A stretch of DNA of 18,513 bases from an uncultured Nitrospira sp. (GCA_946479785.1 CAMLHQ010000063.1:1-18513); one strand, 5' to 3'. Shown: positions 7,400-14,197, counted from the stretch's first letter. The notes: generated from the letters alone by a model not told the origin. Program-made: numbers and translations.

Positions 7400-8800
7400 T
7401 TAGGGGGTAGCAACGCGGAGAGGCCACCTGTTGAACCAAGACCCGTTGCCTGCACTCCACCGTTCGCCATTGGTCAGATGTTTGACCTTCGACGAAAGCT
7501 CATTGGCACGATAGGCGGCATCTTTGAAATGCGGATGGGTTTGGGCGAGACCACGGTATAGGGTTGCCGCTTCTGCGATCTCCCCGACCGATTCGAGCGT
7601 CCGTGCGAGAAAATACTGGATATCGATCACCTCTGTCCGAGATGCCGATGGATCCTTCAACGCAGCGCGGAACATCTGAATCGCAGTCCGGTGGTCTCCC
7701 TCAGCTCTGTGGCAGAGTCCAATCTGCACATGGGCTTTGACTCGGTAGGACGGACTCTTCCCCGCCAGTTCGAGCATTTCGATCGCCTCTTTCTGTCGGC
7801 CTTCCTTCCTCATCGCGACTCCCTTTGCATAGAAGAAGGGCTCAGGGTTGACCGAACGAGTGGCTGTGCGTTCCGGGAAAGGACGTTCTGCCCATTGCGG
7901 TGGGCTGGGTTGCGGAGTGGCGGCCTCGATGTCTCTGGCATCGTCCGGTACGTTGGCCAAGACAGTCAGTTCTTCTCGGGACGACAGTGGGAGAATTTTG
8001 CCTTTGCTTCGCTCAAAAGCGGCCTGAGCGACGAGCTTGCCTGTAATAACCCGGGCCTGCGTTGCCACGCCATGGATCAATGCAAGATCACACACCTGAT
8101 TGATGAGACGCGGATTGCCTCTCGACAACCGATGCACCAAGGCACAGGCTTTCTTCGTAAACAACGAGGGATGTCCTCCCGCCACGTGTAACCGGTGATG
8201 AATGAAATGCCCCGTCTCCATCTCCGAAAGCGGTTCCAAGTGACAGTCGACGGCAACCCGTTGAGCAAACTGGGTCATGTCAATCCGCTGCAGTAGTTTG
8301 TGAAGGTCCGGCTGGCCGGAAAGGATGATCTGCAACTTCAACGTTTTCCCGTCGTTCAAATTGGACAGCAGCCGCAGTTCTTCGAGCAAATCGGTACCCA
8401 GGCTCTGGGCTTCATCGATAATCAGAATGACCCGTCGGTGCTGTCGGGATTCGTGAGTCAGAAATTCCGAGAAGACATAATAGGCCTCGACAGGATCCAG
8501 TTGTCTTTTGCTCAGTCCGAGGGAAAGCAGAACCCAGGGCAGGAGATGTTCTATGTTGTACCGCGCGTTCGTGACCAGACCGATCGAGTGCTTCGCCCCG
8601 TGCTCAGAAACCAGCTTCCGGAGGAGCGAGGTCTTGCCCATCCCCGGTTCGCCGGTGAGCACCATAAACGGTGCCTCGTTGATCAGGCCGTATTCCAAGG
8701 TGCTGTAGGCCGCGCGATGTGTCGAGCCGGCATACAGGAAGTCGCTATCCGGCAGAAGCGAGAACGGCTTGGTGCGAAGCTTGTAAAACGACTCGTACAT
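7400..8800 (-). CDS. ExeA-like AAA ATPase with C-terminal TPR region
   Basis: This 466-residue protein opens with YESFYKLRTKPFSLLPDSDFLY, the signature start of ExeA/GspA-type ATPases. Walker A is GEPGMGKT (about 50-57) and Walker B VILIIDEAQ (about 124-132), followed by LSGQPDL and a helical lid with LSRGNPRLINQVCDLAL (about 245-261). Residues about 325-430 form TPR-like helix pairs (KEGRQKEAIEMLELAG, AEGDHRTAIQMFRAAL, VGEIAEAATLYRGLA). ExeA-type proteins help place secretion or envelope complexes, usually through a peptidoglycan-binding tail. Here a TPR tail takes that place, suggesting a protein partner. No secretin or pilus gene is adjacent. There are no membrane segments, so it is probably cytoplasmic. 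AAAGGGA lies a few bases before the ATG. Confidence 0.85.
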   Translation of the reverse strand: MYESFYKLRTKPFSLLPDSDFLYAGSTHRAAYSTLEYGLINEAPFMVLTGEPGMGKTSLLRKLVSEHGAKHSIGLVTNARYNIEHLLPWVLLSLGLSKRQLDPVEAYYVFSEFLTHESRQHRRVILIIDEAQSLGTDLLEELRLLSNLNDGKTLKLQIILSGQPDLHKLLQRIDMTQFAQRVAVDCHLEPLSEMETGHFIHHRLHVAGGHPSLFTKKACALVHRLSRGNPRLINQVCDLALIHGVATQARVITGKLVAQAAFERSKGKILPLSSREELTVLANVPDDARDIEAATPQPSPPQWAERPFPERTATRSVNPEPFFYAKGVAMRKEGRQKEAIEMLELAGKSPSYRVKAHVQIGLCHRAEGDHRTAIQMFRAALKDPSASRTEVIDIQYFLARTLESVGEIAEAATLYRGLAQTHPHFKDAAYRANELSSKVKHLTNGERWSAGNGSWFNRWPLRVATP

Positions 8801-9000
8801 TCAGTGTTCCCTTTCGAGAGGAGGCATGAGCGTCATGGTCAGGATATGTCGGAAAGGGGTACCTGGCTATTCCTCGGGAGATGGGGGTACCCGCGATGGT
8901 GGGGCATCTCAGGCCGCTTTTTTGTTGGAGCCTTCGTGAGGCGTCGCAGTCCCTTTCTCACTGTGTTACGTTCACTAGCAAACTGGGTATCGAAAACCAT

Positions 9001-9020
9001 GCGAGCGAGCTTGGAGGGAC
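9001..9020 (-). repeat. Repeat block E, minus-strand copy
   Basis: On the minus strand this reads GTCCCTCCAAGCTCGCTCGC, nearly the same as the E block at 11638-11659. It lies just beyond the C block of the 9037-9120 module. Confidence 0.65.
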
Positions 9021-9036
9021 GGAGGAGTGTGACCCG

Positions 9037-9120
9037 TTGGTCTCCTGTGCTCGCGCAGCGCGCACAAAAGGAGAGATGGACTGCCACCCATGCTGCTCCT
9101 GTGCTCCCCGAATGCGCACG
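9037..9120 (-). repeat. D-C repeat module, inverted copy
   Basis: On the minus strand the D block (9120-9096) precedes a C block (9070-9037). The C block is identical over 34 bp to 177-210. The D-to-C gap is 25 nt, matching the plus-strand module at 234-327. The C arm diverges after GGAGACCAAC, so the long stem of the full element is broken here. Confidence 0.8.
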
Positions 9121-9164
9121 CAAGACTGATCGGATTTTTAGATTAAGGGAGGTGCTCACTCGAC

Positions 9165-9280
9165 GGGCGCAGTGGGAGCGACATGGGTGCCATTCCCGCG
9201 AGAGGCCACAAGCAAGCTTGGAACGCCAACGATAGGCAGCGCTCGCTGCATGCGCGCAAGGGGAGACCAATCAACCTCCA
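9165..9280 (-). repeat. B-E-A repeat cluster, inverted copy
   Basis: On the minus strand the order is B (9280-9235, three mismatches in 46 bp to 109-154), E (about 9226-9210) and A (9207-9165, one mismatch in 43 bp to 8-50). With 9037-9120, almost all blocks present at 1-330 recur here in inverted orientation, though partly reordered. The 8801-9368 gap is otherwise empty of credible genes. Confidence 0.8.
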
Positions 9281-9368
9281 CCCTCTCATCGCTTCTTCCG
9301 CAGAGGGCCTTTCGCAATCTGATAAGAGATGTGCCGGTGCACAGGCGGGAATAACCAGGAGAACGATT

Positions 9369-9674
9369 ATGAAGATGCTGACCATCGTCTGTCGGGAGCA
9401 ATTTGAAGATGAGGTGCTCGTCATTTTCACCACTCTGGGAATTACCGGGTACACGGTGATCCATGGGGTGGGTGGCAGCGGAGAAACGGGCGCGGTTTCG
9501 GTGACGCACACCCAACACGATCGTAACAAGCTGCTCCTCGTGGCCCTCGACGATGATCGGATGGCCGCACTCGTACAAGCCGTGAGACAGTTGCAAACAA
9601 GGCTGGTGGAGGAGTTCTCGGGGCACCCGGTCCCTTTCAAGGCTTTCCTCCAGCCCTGCGAACTCGTCGTGTAA
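9369..9674 (+). CDS. PII-like small regulatory protein
   Basis: These 101 residues fit the ferredoxin-like PII/CutA-type fold. A beta strand (MKMLTIVCREQ) is followed by a helix, a second strand GITGYTVIHGVGGSGE, a T-loop-like segment (about 40-55), the strand LLLVALDDD, a helix MAALVQAVRQL and a C-terminal strand. Classical GlnB/GlnK carry a uridylylated Tyr and a BLC-loop signature; neither is evident, so this is a PII-like family member and not a nitrogen PII. Some relatives bind nucleotides or metals and accompany efflux or transport genes; two MFS exporters follow downstream, but with a 468-bp gap. The ATG at 9369 has AGGAG at 9357-9361. The in-frame extension to 9183 runs through repeat DNA and is rejected. 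Confidence 0.8.
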   Translation: MKMLTIVCREQFEDEVLVIFTTLGITGYTVIHGVGGSGETGAVSVTHTQHDRNKLLLVALDDDRMAALVQAVRQLQTRLVEEFSGHPVPFKAFLQPCELVV

Positions 9675-9683
9675 CGCGGCCTC

Positions 9684-9710
9684 CAATGTTCCTTCCAAGC
9701 TCGCTCGTTG
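9684..9710 (+). repeat. Repeat block E copy after PII-like gene
   Basis: CAATGTTCCTTCCAAGCTCG and the following CTCGTTG match the E block at 11635-11660 with few differences. It starts 10 bp after the PII-like stop codon. No B or C block follows, so it is a solo copy. Confidence 0.7.
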
Positions 9711-9760
9711 CTTCATTCGATTGGACGCGAGGCCGCGAACGCATGGCCGGAGGGGCGGGA

Positions 9761-9866
9761 CCCAACTAGACGAAGCTCGCGGCGCTTGCTCTTAGTCGCA
9801 AGCGCGAAGACTGCGCTGTTCGAGGCTGCCGAGTTTGCAGGATTCAGCGAGCGAGCCTTAGTTGGG
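9761..9866 (+). other. Foldable three-way-junction-like element
   Basis: CCCAACTA (9761-9768) pairs with TAGTTGGG (9859-9866). GCTCGC (9775-9780) pairs with GCGAGC (9851-9856). Inside lie a perfect 8-bp hairpin GCGCTTGC/GCAAGCGC (9782-9789 with 9798-9805, 8-nt loop) and a CGCTG/CAGCG pair (9814-9818 with 9845-9849). Together they suggest a closing stem with two branches. It could be a non-coding RNA or a palindromic mobile repeat. It shares no clear sequence with the E-B-C family. No convincing open frame covers it. Confidence 0.5.
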
Positions 9867-9960
9867 TGGCTCGGAGGCCTGAGCGCGGAGCGGGACTCAC
9901 GTTCAATCTCCCTTTTCAGGAGACTTTCCTAGCGGGGGCTACCTTCACTCTGTGTCACAA

Positions 9961-9994
9961 AAGCGCCCCAGGTGACTCCCTGCTTAGGGCGCTT
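9961..9994. terminator. 8-bp hairpin, possible minus-strand terminator
   Basis: AAGCGCCC (9961-9968) pairs with GGGCGCTT (9987-9994) around an 18-nt loop. Read on the minus strand the stem is followed by TTTTGTG, a short T-run. Read on the plus strand no T-run follows. No minus-strand gene ends here, so it may instead be a leader structure before the MFS gene at 10143. Confidence 0.3.
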
Positions 9995-10142
9995 CGCAAC
10001 CCGAGCTTGTCAGCGCGTGCCTACGGTTTTTCAATTTTTTATCCATTTTTCCTGTTTCTGTTGCTTCGTTTGTTAGTTTCACGCCTGGTCCGTCGATTGC
10101 ACTACAAGAGGTCATCACGTACTTCACAGGACGGGCGTTGCG

Positions 10143-11459
10143 ATGATCGGTCAGCAGATCAGACGGAAATCCGAACAAGCGACCGTGCAATCCGAATCGG
10201 CGGACTGTGCTAGCAGAGGCTGGCGGCTAGTCAAGACCCGAGATTTTGGATTGCTCTGGTGGGGGCAAGTCACCTCTCAGGTCGGCGAAGGTCTCAATAA
10301 AGTTGCGCTGCTGTGGTTCGTCTATGAGCTGACCGGGTCGGCGCTGATGATTGCGACGGTGGGTCTGCTGCAGACCGTTCCGCCGTTGATCTTCGGTCCC
10401 ATCATCGGTGTCTATCTTGATCGTCTGCAGAAGAAACAGGTCATGGTCTGGGTGGATCTGATTCGCACCGTGTTGACCTTCATCATCCCGGCGTTGTACG
10501 GAGCCGGCCTCCTGAAACTCGAGGGCCTCTTCGTGTTGATCTTCCTGCAATCGATGGTGTCCACGGTGTTTGGGCCGGCGTTGGTCTCGGCAGTTCCGTT
10601 GCTGGTCCGACGATCCGAACTCGTCTCGGCCAATGCACTCATTCAGGGTACGAACAACATCGGCCTCCTGTTGGGGCCGGCCGTGAGCGGGATCCTGATT
10701 GCGCTGATCGGAGCGCAACACGTCCTCTACGTGAATGCGGCCACGTTCTTCATCTCTGCCCTGTGCCTTATCCCGATCCGGATCAACGAGACGGTACAGC
10801 AGGAGTCGAACATCGCGGCGCCGGCGGGATCGGTCCTGAGCGATCTTTCTGTGGGATTCCGCTTCGTCTTCAGCGACCGCTCGACCGTCTTCATGTTGGT
10901 GACCATCTCGGCCCTTTTCAACCTTGGAGCGAGTGCGTTTGTTTTCGTCCTGCCGGTGTATGCGAAGGAATCGCTGCAGGTGGGGCCGGTTGAACTCGGC
11001 TGGCTCTGGTCTGCCCTTGGAGCCGGGATGCTCGCGGCGTCCTCGTGGCTGGCCTTGAGACGGAAGGACGATGTTCGGAGCCGTATGCAAGTCCTCGTCA
11101 GGGGGACGACCATGGGCGGGCTGGCTGTGTGCTCCCTCAGCGTGCTGGAGTCCCCGCTGATCGCGGCGGCGTTTGTGCTGCTGGTGGGGGCGGGCGCCGC
11201 AGTGCTCAATCCGGTGGTGTGGGCACTGTTGCAGGAAGTCACTCCATCGCACCTGATGGGTCGAGTGCTCACGACGTTCAGCACTGGTTCGATGGCGGCA
11301 GCGATGGTGGGCATGTCCGGATTCGGTTGGGTCGCGGATGCGATCGGGCCAGGGGAGAGTCTCATCGGTCTCGGTCTCGTGCTCCTGCTGACGGCGTATG
11401 TGGCCACTCACTTTACCCGCAAAGCCCAAGTCGCTAATTTGCAGCCGGCAGCCGCCTAG
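10143..11459 (+). CDS. MFS exporter, DHA3-type, paralogue 1
   Basis: This 438-residue integral membrane protein has about 12 hydrophobic helices in two bundles. The major-facilitator motif A appears between helices 2 and 3 as GVYLDRLQKK (about 93-102). The start LVKTRDFGLLWWGQVTSQVGEG is typical of MFS_3/DHA3 drug or siderophore exporters such as EntS or macrolide-efflux relatives. Substrate cannot be told. The first about 30 residues are polar and poorly conserved with the paralogue, so a later start is possible. The ribosome-binding site is weak. It is followed, after a 319-bp repeat-rich gap, by a second exporter with the same motifs; the pair probably arose by an old tandem duplication. 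Confidence 0.85.
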   Translation: MIGQQIRRKSEQATVQSESADCASRGWRLVKTRDFGLLWWGQVTSQVGEGLNKVALLWFVYELTGSALMIATVGLLQTVPPLIFGPIIGVYLDRLQKKQVMVWVDLIRTVLTFIIPALYGAGLLKLEGLFVLIFLQSMVSTVFGPALVSAVPLLVRRSELVSANALIQGTNNIGLLLGPAVSGILIALIGAQHVLYVNAATFFISALCLIPIRINETVQQESNIAAPAGSVLSDLSVGFRFVFSDRSTVFMLVTISALFNLGASAFVFVLPVYAKESLQVGPVELGWLWSALGAGMLAASSWLALRRKDDVRSRMQVLVRGTTMGGLAVCSLSVLESPLIAAAFVLLVGAGAAVLNPVVWALLQEVTPSHLMGRVLTTFSTGSMAAAMVGMSGFGWVADAIGPGESLIGLGLVLLLTAYVATHFTRKAQVANLQPAAA

Positions 11460-11473
11460 CAGGGCGCAGACCC

Positions 11474-11540
11474 GATTGGTCTCCAGCTGCGCGCTTCGGC
11501 AAGCAGCCTAATCAAATGCTCCTTCCGAGCTTGCTCGTCC
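11474..11540 (+). repeat. B-E repeat pair after MFS paralogue 1
   Basis: 11474-11504 (GATTGGTCTCC then CTGCGCGC) matches block B. CTGC/GCAG there can form a hairpin. 11515-11540 (AATGCTCCTTCCGAGC then TTGCTCG) matches block E. They start 15 bp after the stop codon of the first exporter. Confidence 0.65.
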
Positions 11541-11640
11541 TTTTTTCCTCTCACGGGTGGATGGTTGATGCAGCTGCGACTTGCGAGAGGTGCAGGACAC
11601 TGTCGCTGTGGTCGCCTTAGCGATGGCGAGCTTACAATGT

Positions 11641-11778
11641 CCCTCCAAGCTTGCTCGTTGTCCTTAAGGGGCGAGGGCTGATAGATCTAGTACTGCGCGC
11701 TTCGACGAGCACCGATTTTCTATGAATACGATGGAGCCCGTGTGCGCGTTGGGCGAGCATAGGAGATCTACAGCCCTC
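11641..11778 (+). repeat. Structured E-B-C repeat element, copy 2
   Basis: E runs from about 11635 to 11660, B from 11673 to 11710 and C from 11741 to 11778. The arm GAGGGCTG, bulged A, TAGATCT (11673-11688) pairs with AGATCTACAGCCCTC (11764-11778). Stem position and bulge are the same as in the copy at 76-218, but four pairs are changed on both sides. Span from arm start to arm end is 106 nt here and 109 nt there. The element ends directly at the ATG of the second exporter, so its 3' arm lies in the translation-initiation region. Confidence 0.8.
11761..11765 (+). promoter_or_regulatory. Repeat-supplied ribosome-binding site
   Basis: AGGAG inside the C block lies 13 nt before the ATG at 11779, a long but usable spacing. 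It would be partly sequestered if the repeat stem forms. It favours 11779 over the upstream ATG at 11722, whose extra 19 codons are repeat DNA. Confidence 0.45.
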
Positions 11779-13071
11779 ATGCCCCGTCTTCTTCTCACCC
11801 GTGACTTTTCCCTGATCTGGTGGAGTCAGGTGCTGTCGCAAGTGGCCGACGGCGTGAGTAGACTCGCCCTCCTCTGGTTCGTGTACTCCGTGACGGGATC
11901 TGCGCTGAAAACCAGCGTCGTCGGCTTACTTCAGACGCTCCCGCCCATTGTCTTAGGGCCGCTCATCGGCGTCTCGGTTGATCGGCTGCCCAAGAAAGCG
12001 ATTTTAATCGTTACCGATGTGACGCGCGGGATCCTGATCGGGTTAGTTCCCTGTTTGCTCTCAATTGAAGTCTTTACGGTCGACATGCTTTACGTCCTGG
12101 TGTTCCTCTATGGCATCGCGACGGCGATGTTCGTGCCCACACTGTCCTCTTCCGTCCCCTTCCTGGTCGACCGGCCCCGATTTGTCGCGGCCAACGCGAT
12201 GCTTCAGAGTACAACGAGCATCGGCATCATCATCGGACCCGTGCTCAGTGGTCTCGGTATCGCTTTTGCCGGCTCACAGGAGGTCCTGTGCGCGAATGCG
12301 TCGATCTATTTTGCGTCGGCCCTCTGTCTCGTGCCGATCCGACTTCCTCGGAGCGTGTGGTCGCATCCGAACGTCGGCTCGGTCGCCGCGACGTTCCAGG
12401 ACCTGACGGAAGGAATCCGGTATGCGCTGATCTCCCAGCGGACCATTCTGATGCTGATTCTGATGGCGTCCATCTACACCTTCGGAGCCGGTGCCTTCAC
12501 GACATTGTTCCCGGTTTTTGGAAAGAAGATGCTGGCCTTGGGCCCGGTGGAAGTGGGATATCTCTGGTCCTGGCTCGGCATCGGCTTGTTTCTGGTCTCA
12601 CTGGCTCTCGTGTCGTTGACGCGATGGGATGCTCGCAAGCGCCTCCAACTCGTATCGGTCTCGAGCGTGATCGGAGGAGCAGCGCTCTGCGGGCTCGTCT
12701 GGACACACAGCCTGACGGTCGCGACGTTGCTTGTGGCCATCATCGGAATGGGATTCGGAACATGGACTCCCATCGCCTGGGGCATGATCCAGGAATTCTC
12801 GCCGGCTCAGATGGTCGGGCGAGTCATGGCCATCTACACGGCGATCGCGACGGCGACTTCGCTGGTCGGCATTTCCTTTTTTGGGTGGATGACGGAGCTG
12901 ACCGACGAATCTACCAGCCTGCTCGGGATCGGGTGTGTGTTTTTTTTGTTGGGTGTCGCGGCAGCGTGGTTTAGTCTCCAGGTCACGGCTACGAGCGCGT
13001 CTGAGCGCGAAGCCACCACGCTATCGGGCGTTCCCATTCCCTGCGCGGTGACGCATGATCATGCATCTTGA
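11779..13071 (+). CDS. MFS exporter, DHA3-type, paralogue 2
   Basis: This 430-residue membrane protein has about 12 helices. It starts LLLTRDFSLIWWSQVLSQV, parallel to LVKTRDFGLLWWGQVTSQV in the gene upstream. Motif A is GVSVDRLPKK. Shared segments include VNA/CNAS...ALCLIPIR and VGRVM near the C-terminal half, so both belong to one exporter family. The start is set at 11779. The in-frame ATG at 11722 would add residues that simply translate the repeat (VCALGEHRRST), a peptide recurring wherever this repeat occurs in this frame. Expression could depend on the repeat-borne Shine-Dalgarno. The substrate is unknown; a divergent specificity from paralogue 1 is likely but not shown. Confidence 0.85.
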   Translation: MPRLLLTRDFSLIWWSQVLSQVADGVSRLALLWFVYSVTGSALKTSVVGLLQTLPPIVLGPLIGVSVDRLPKKAILIVTDVTRGILIGLVPCLLSIEVFTVDMLYVLVFLYGIATAMFVPTLSSSVPFLVDRPRFVAANAMLQSTTSIGIIIGPVLSGLGIAFAGSQEVLCANASIYFASALCLVPIRLPRSVWSHPNVGSVAATFQDLTEGIRYALISQRTILMLILMASIYTFGAGAFTTLFPVFGKKMLALGPVEVGYLWSWLGIGLFLVSLALVSLTRWDARKRLQLVSVSSVIGGAALCGLVWTHSLTVATLLVAIIGMGFGTWTPIAWGMIQEFSPAQMVGRVMAIYTAIATATSLVGISFFGWMTELTDESTSLLGIGCVFFLLGVAAAWFSLQVTATSASEREATTLSGVPIPCAVTHDHAS

Positions 13072-13093
13072 CCATGTCACGGTGGTCGTGTAG
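13061..13093 (+). pseudogene. Possible N-terminal remnant of a VOC-family gene
   Basis: An ATG overlapping the end of the exporter gene reads MHLDHVTVVV and then a stop. This matches the usual first strand of glyoxalase/VOC-superfamily proteins (LDHVT-type start with a metal-binding His). Only 10 codons remain, so chance cannot be excluded. Confidence 0.3.
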
Positions 13094-13235
13094 CGCGCAC
13101 TCTCGTGCCTTGCCGCAGTAACGGCCGCTATCAATAATACGCGAGCGGAGGTATTCTGCCAGCCGTTCCTATTCAACGCAGACCCTGTGCGCAGTTGGGC
13201 GTTCACTGAGTCGAACGGGTGGGGAGGATACGATC

Positions 13236-13415
13236 ATGAAGAACGTTGAGATGACTGTCGAAGGAACGACGCTGACTATCAGGGTGGATCTCTCGAAGGA
13301 GTTTGGACCCTCTGCATCGGGAAAGACCATCATCATCGCCTCGACGGAGGGAAATGTGACGATTCCGGATCGGGCGGAAAAGGTCGGGCTCAATGTGTAC
13401 CGAAAGAAATCGTGA
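13236..13415 (+). CDS. Small conserved-type protein (59 aa, MKNVEM-type)
   Basis: The protein begins MKNVEMTVEGTTLTIRVDL and ends VGLNVYRKKS. It has no signal peptide, Cys or membrane segment. The alternating hydrophobic pattern (MTVEG, LTIRVDL, TIIIAST, VTIPD, LNVYRKK) suggests a small all-beta protein. I recall near-identical short proteins in many bacteria, without known function. A GGGGAGG (13221-13227) lies 8 nt before the ATG, supporting real translation. The gene is easily missed because of its length. A remnant of a second copy's 3' end lies at 2192-2230. Its 3' neighbour is a pseudogene fragment starting about 10 bp after the stop. Confidence 0.75.
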   Translation: MKNVEMTVEGTTLTIRVDLSKEFGPSASGKTIIIASTEGNVTIPDRAEKVGLNVYRKKS

Positions 13416-13425
13416 CAGAAGTCAA

Positions 13426-13533
13426 CCTCCACACGAACAATACTGCGCTTGACCGCTACGCGGCGTCGCGTATATCGTAATTGGAGTGTCCGTGGTCCTT
13501 TTCGCCATCAATGTGTTTCAGAGGATTCGATAG
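13426..13533 (+). pseudogene. Frameshifted 3' remnant of the oxidase-like membrane gene
   Basis: This segment aligns with 7276-7381. The last 23 codons before TAG read GVAYIVIGVSVVLFAINVFQ then RIR, against GVASIVIGASVVLFAINVFQ then RIQ in the intact gene. Over the final 57 nt, 49 bases agree, and six of the eight differences are synonymous. Upstream, one base is missing in the CTTGACC run and three are inserted near 13435, breaking the frame. The 5' three quarters of the gene are absent. So a paralogue evolved under selection for a time and was later truncated. The small protein gene precedes it and the STAS-like gene follows by 22 bp. Confidence 0.8.
13449..13476 (+). promoter_or_regulatory. 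Candidate promoter inside the pseudogene
   Basis: TTGACC (13449-13454) and TATATC (13471-13476) are spaced by 16 bp and lie about 80 bp before the start of the STAS-like gene. The match is moderate and could be accidental. Confidence 0.2.
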
Positions 13534-13555
13534 GAATTAAGGAGAAGGAACTCAC

Positions 13556-13972
13556 GTGTCCTATCAGATTGAGTTCGATTCGACGAATCGGATTCTTCGT
13601 GCCCGCTTCGAAGGACGGGTGACGGATGACGAGTTGCAGGAAGTGTATCGGTTCGGCCAGGGCCACGTCACACGATTCGATCCGCTCTCCGGCATTACCG
13701 ACTTTTCTGGTGTGACGGCGGTAGCGTTCTCTTCCCAAACGATGCGCGACCTTGCCCGCTCCAAGCCGATCATGCCGGATCCGAGCCGGCCGGTGGTGTT
13801 TGTGGCGCCCAGCCCAGACCTCTTCGGGATGGCGCGGATGTTCGAGTTGGAAGGAGCGGAAACTCGCCCGAACCTGCACGTGGTTCGAACGGCGGAAGAG
13901 GCGTACAAAGTGCTGAATGTCCGGGAACCCCAATTCGCGCCGGTCTCAGTGGTCCGGCCGTCAACTTCCTAA
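13556..13972 (+). CDS. SpoIIAA/STAS-like small protein
   Basis: The 138-residue protein starts at GTG with AAGGAGAAGGA just upstream (13539-13549). MSYQIEFDSTNRILRARFEG is a typical opening strand pair, followed by a helix (DDELQEVYRFGQGHV), the strand SGITDFSGVTAVAFS, then a helix and the strand RPVVFVAP, and a final strand-helix RPNLHVVRTAEEAYKVLN. This fits the SpoIIAA-like/STAS fold seen in stand-alone proteins of unknown function. The conserved phosphorylatable Ser of anti-sigma-factor antagonists is not clearly identifiable. It converges with the next gene, and the two reading frames overlap by 12 bp at their 3' ends. Function unknown. Confidence 0.7.
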   Translation: MSYQIEFDSTNRILRARFEGRVTDDELQEVYRFGQGHVTRFDPLSGITDFSGVTAVAFSSQTMRDLARSKPIMPDPSRPVVFVAPSPDLFGMARMFELEGAETRPNLHVVRTAEEAYKVLNVREPQFAPVSVVRPSTS

Positions 13973-14197
13973 TGGGTCTTTGTCGAGCTTACATTGGTCG
14001 ATGAACGTTTTGGCTATTGATAAAGCAGCAGATTCTGCTTCTACACGTGAAAAATAGGTGTCGGCCGGAAAGCCGTCCATCTCAGTCTTGCCTGATTTCA
14101 TGATCAGATACTGGCATGCCCACATATAGCCTTCCATACGCGGAATCAAAGTAATGATGCGCCCTTTGTAATTGTAATTGGTCCGTACTTTCAGCAC
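13961..14197 (-). CDS. Small unknown protein (78 aa)
   Basis: From the GTG at 14197 the protein reads MLKVRTNYNYKGRIITLIPR and goes on through EGYMWACQYLIMKSGKTEMDG to a C-terminal helix AESAALSIAKTFIDQ. It looks like a compact soluble protein with beta strands followed by a helix carrying surface charge. I do not recognise a characterised family. AGGA lies 4 nt before the GTG, within a purine-rich leader. A longer frame to 14293 adds an Arg-rich stretch covering a hairpin region and is less credible. The 3' end overlaps the STAS-like gene by 12 bp. Base composition is lower in GC than its neighbours, which may hint at transfer. Confidence 0.6.
   Translation of the reverse strand: MLKVRTNYNYKGRIITLIPRMEGYMWACQYLIMKSGKTEMDGFPADTYFSRVEAESAALSIAKTFIDQCKLDKDPLGS

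Noticed and set aside
8878..8923. GAGATG/CATCTC stem followed by six T
   Set aside because: The stem is short with a 21-nt loop, the T-run starts 7 nt after it, and no plus-strand gene ends upstream.
8839..9270. 143-codon minus-strand open frame
   Set aside because: It is made largely of inverted repeat blocks B, A, D and C. Similarity to the 119-355 frame reflects the DNA repeat, not a protein family.
10227..11429. 400-codon open frame antisense to the first MFS gene
   Set aside because: Its protein is rich in Arg, His, Gln and Asp with no fold pattern, typical of the antisense shadow of a GC-rich membrane protein gene.
13189..13210. TGTGCGCAGTTGGGCG as another C repeat
   Set aside because: Only about 16 bases resemble the C block and the flanking arm is missing, so it cannot be separated from chance.
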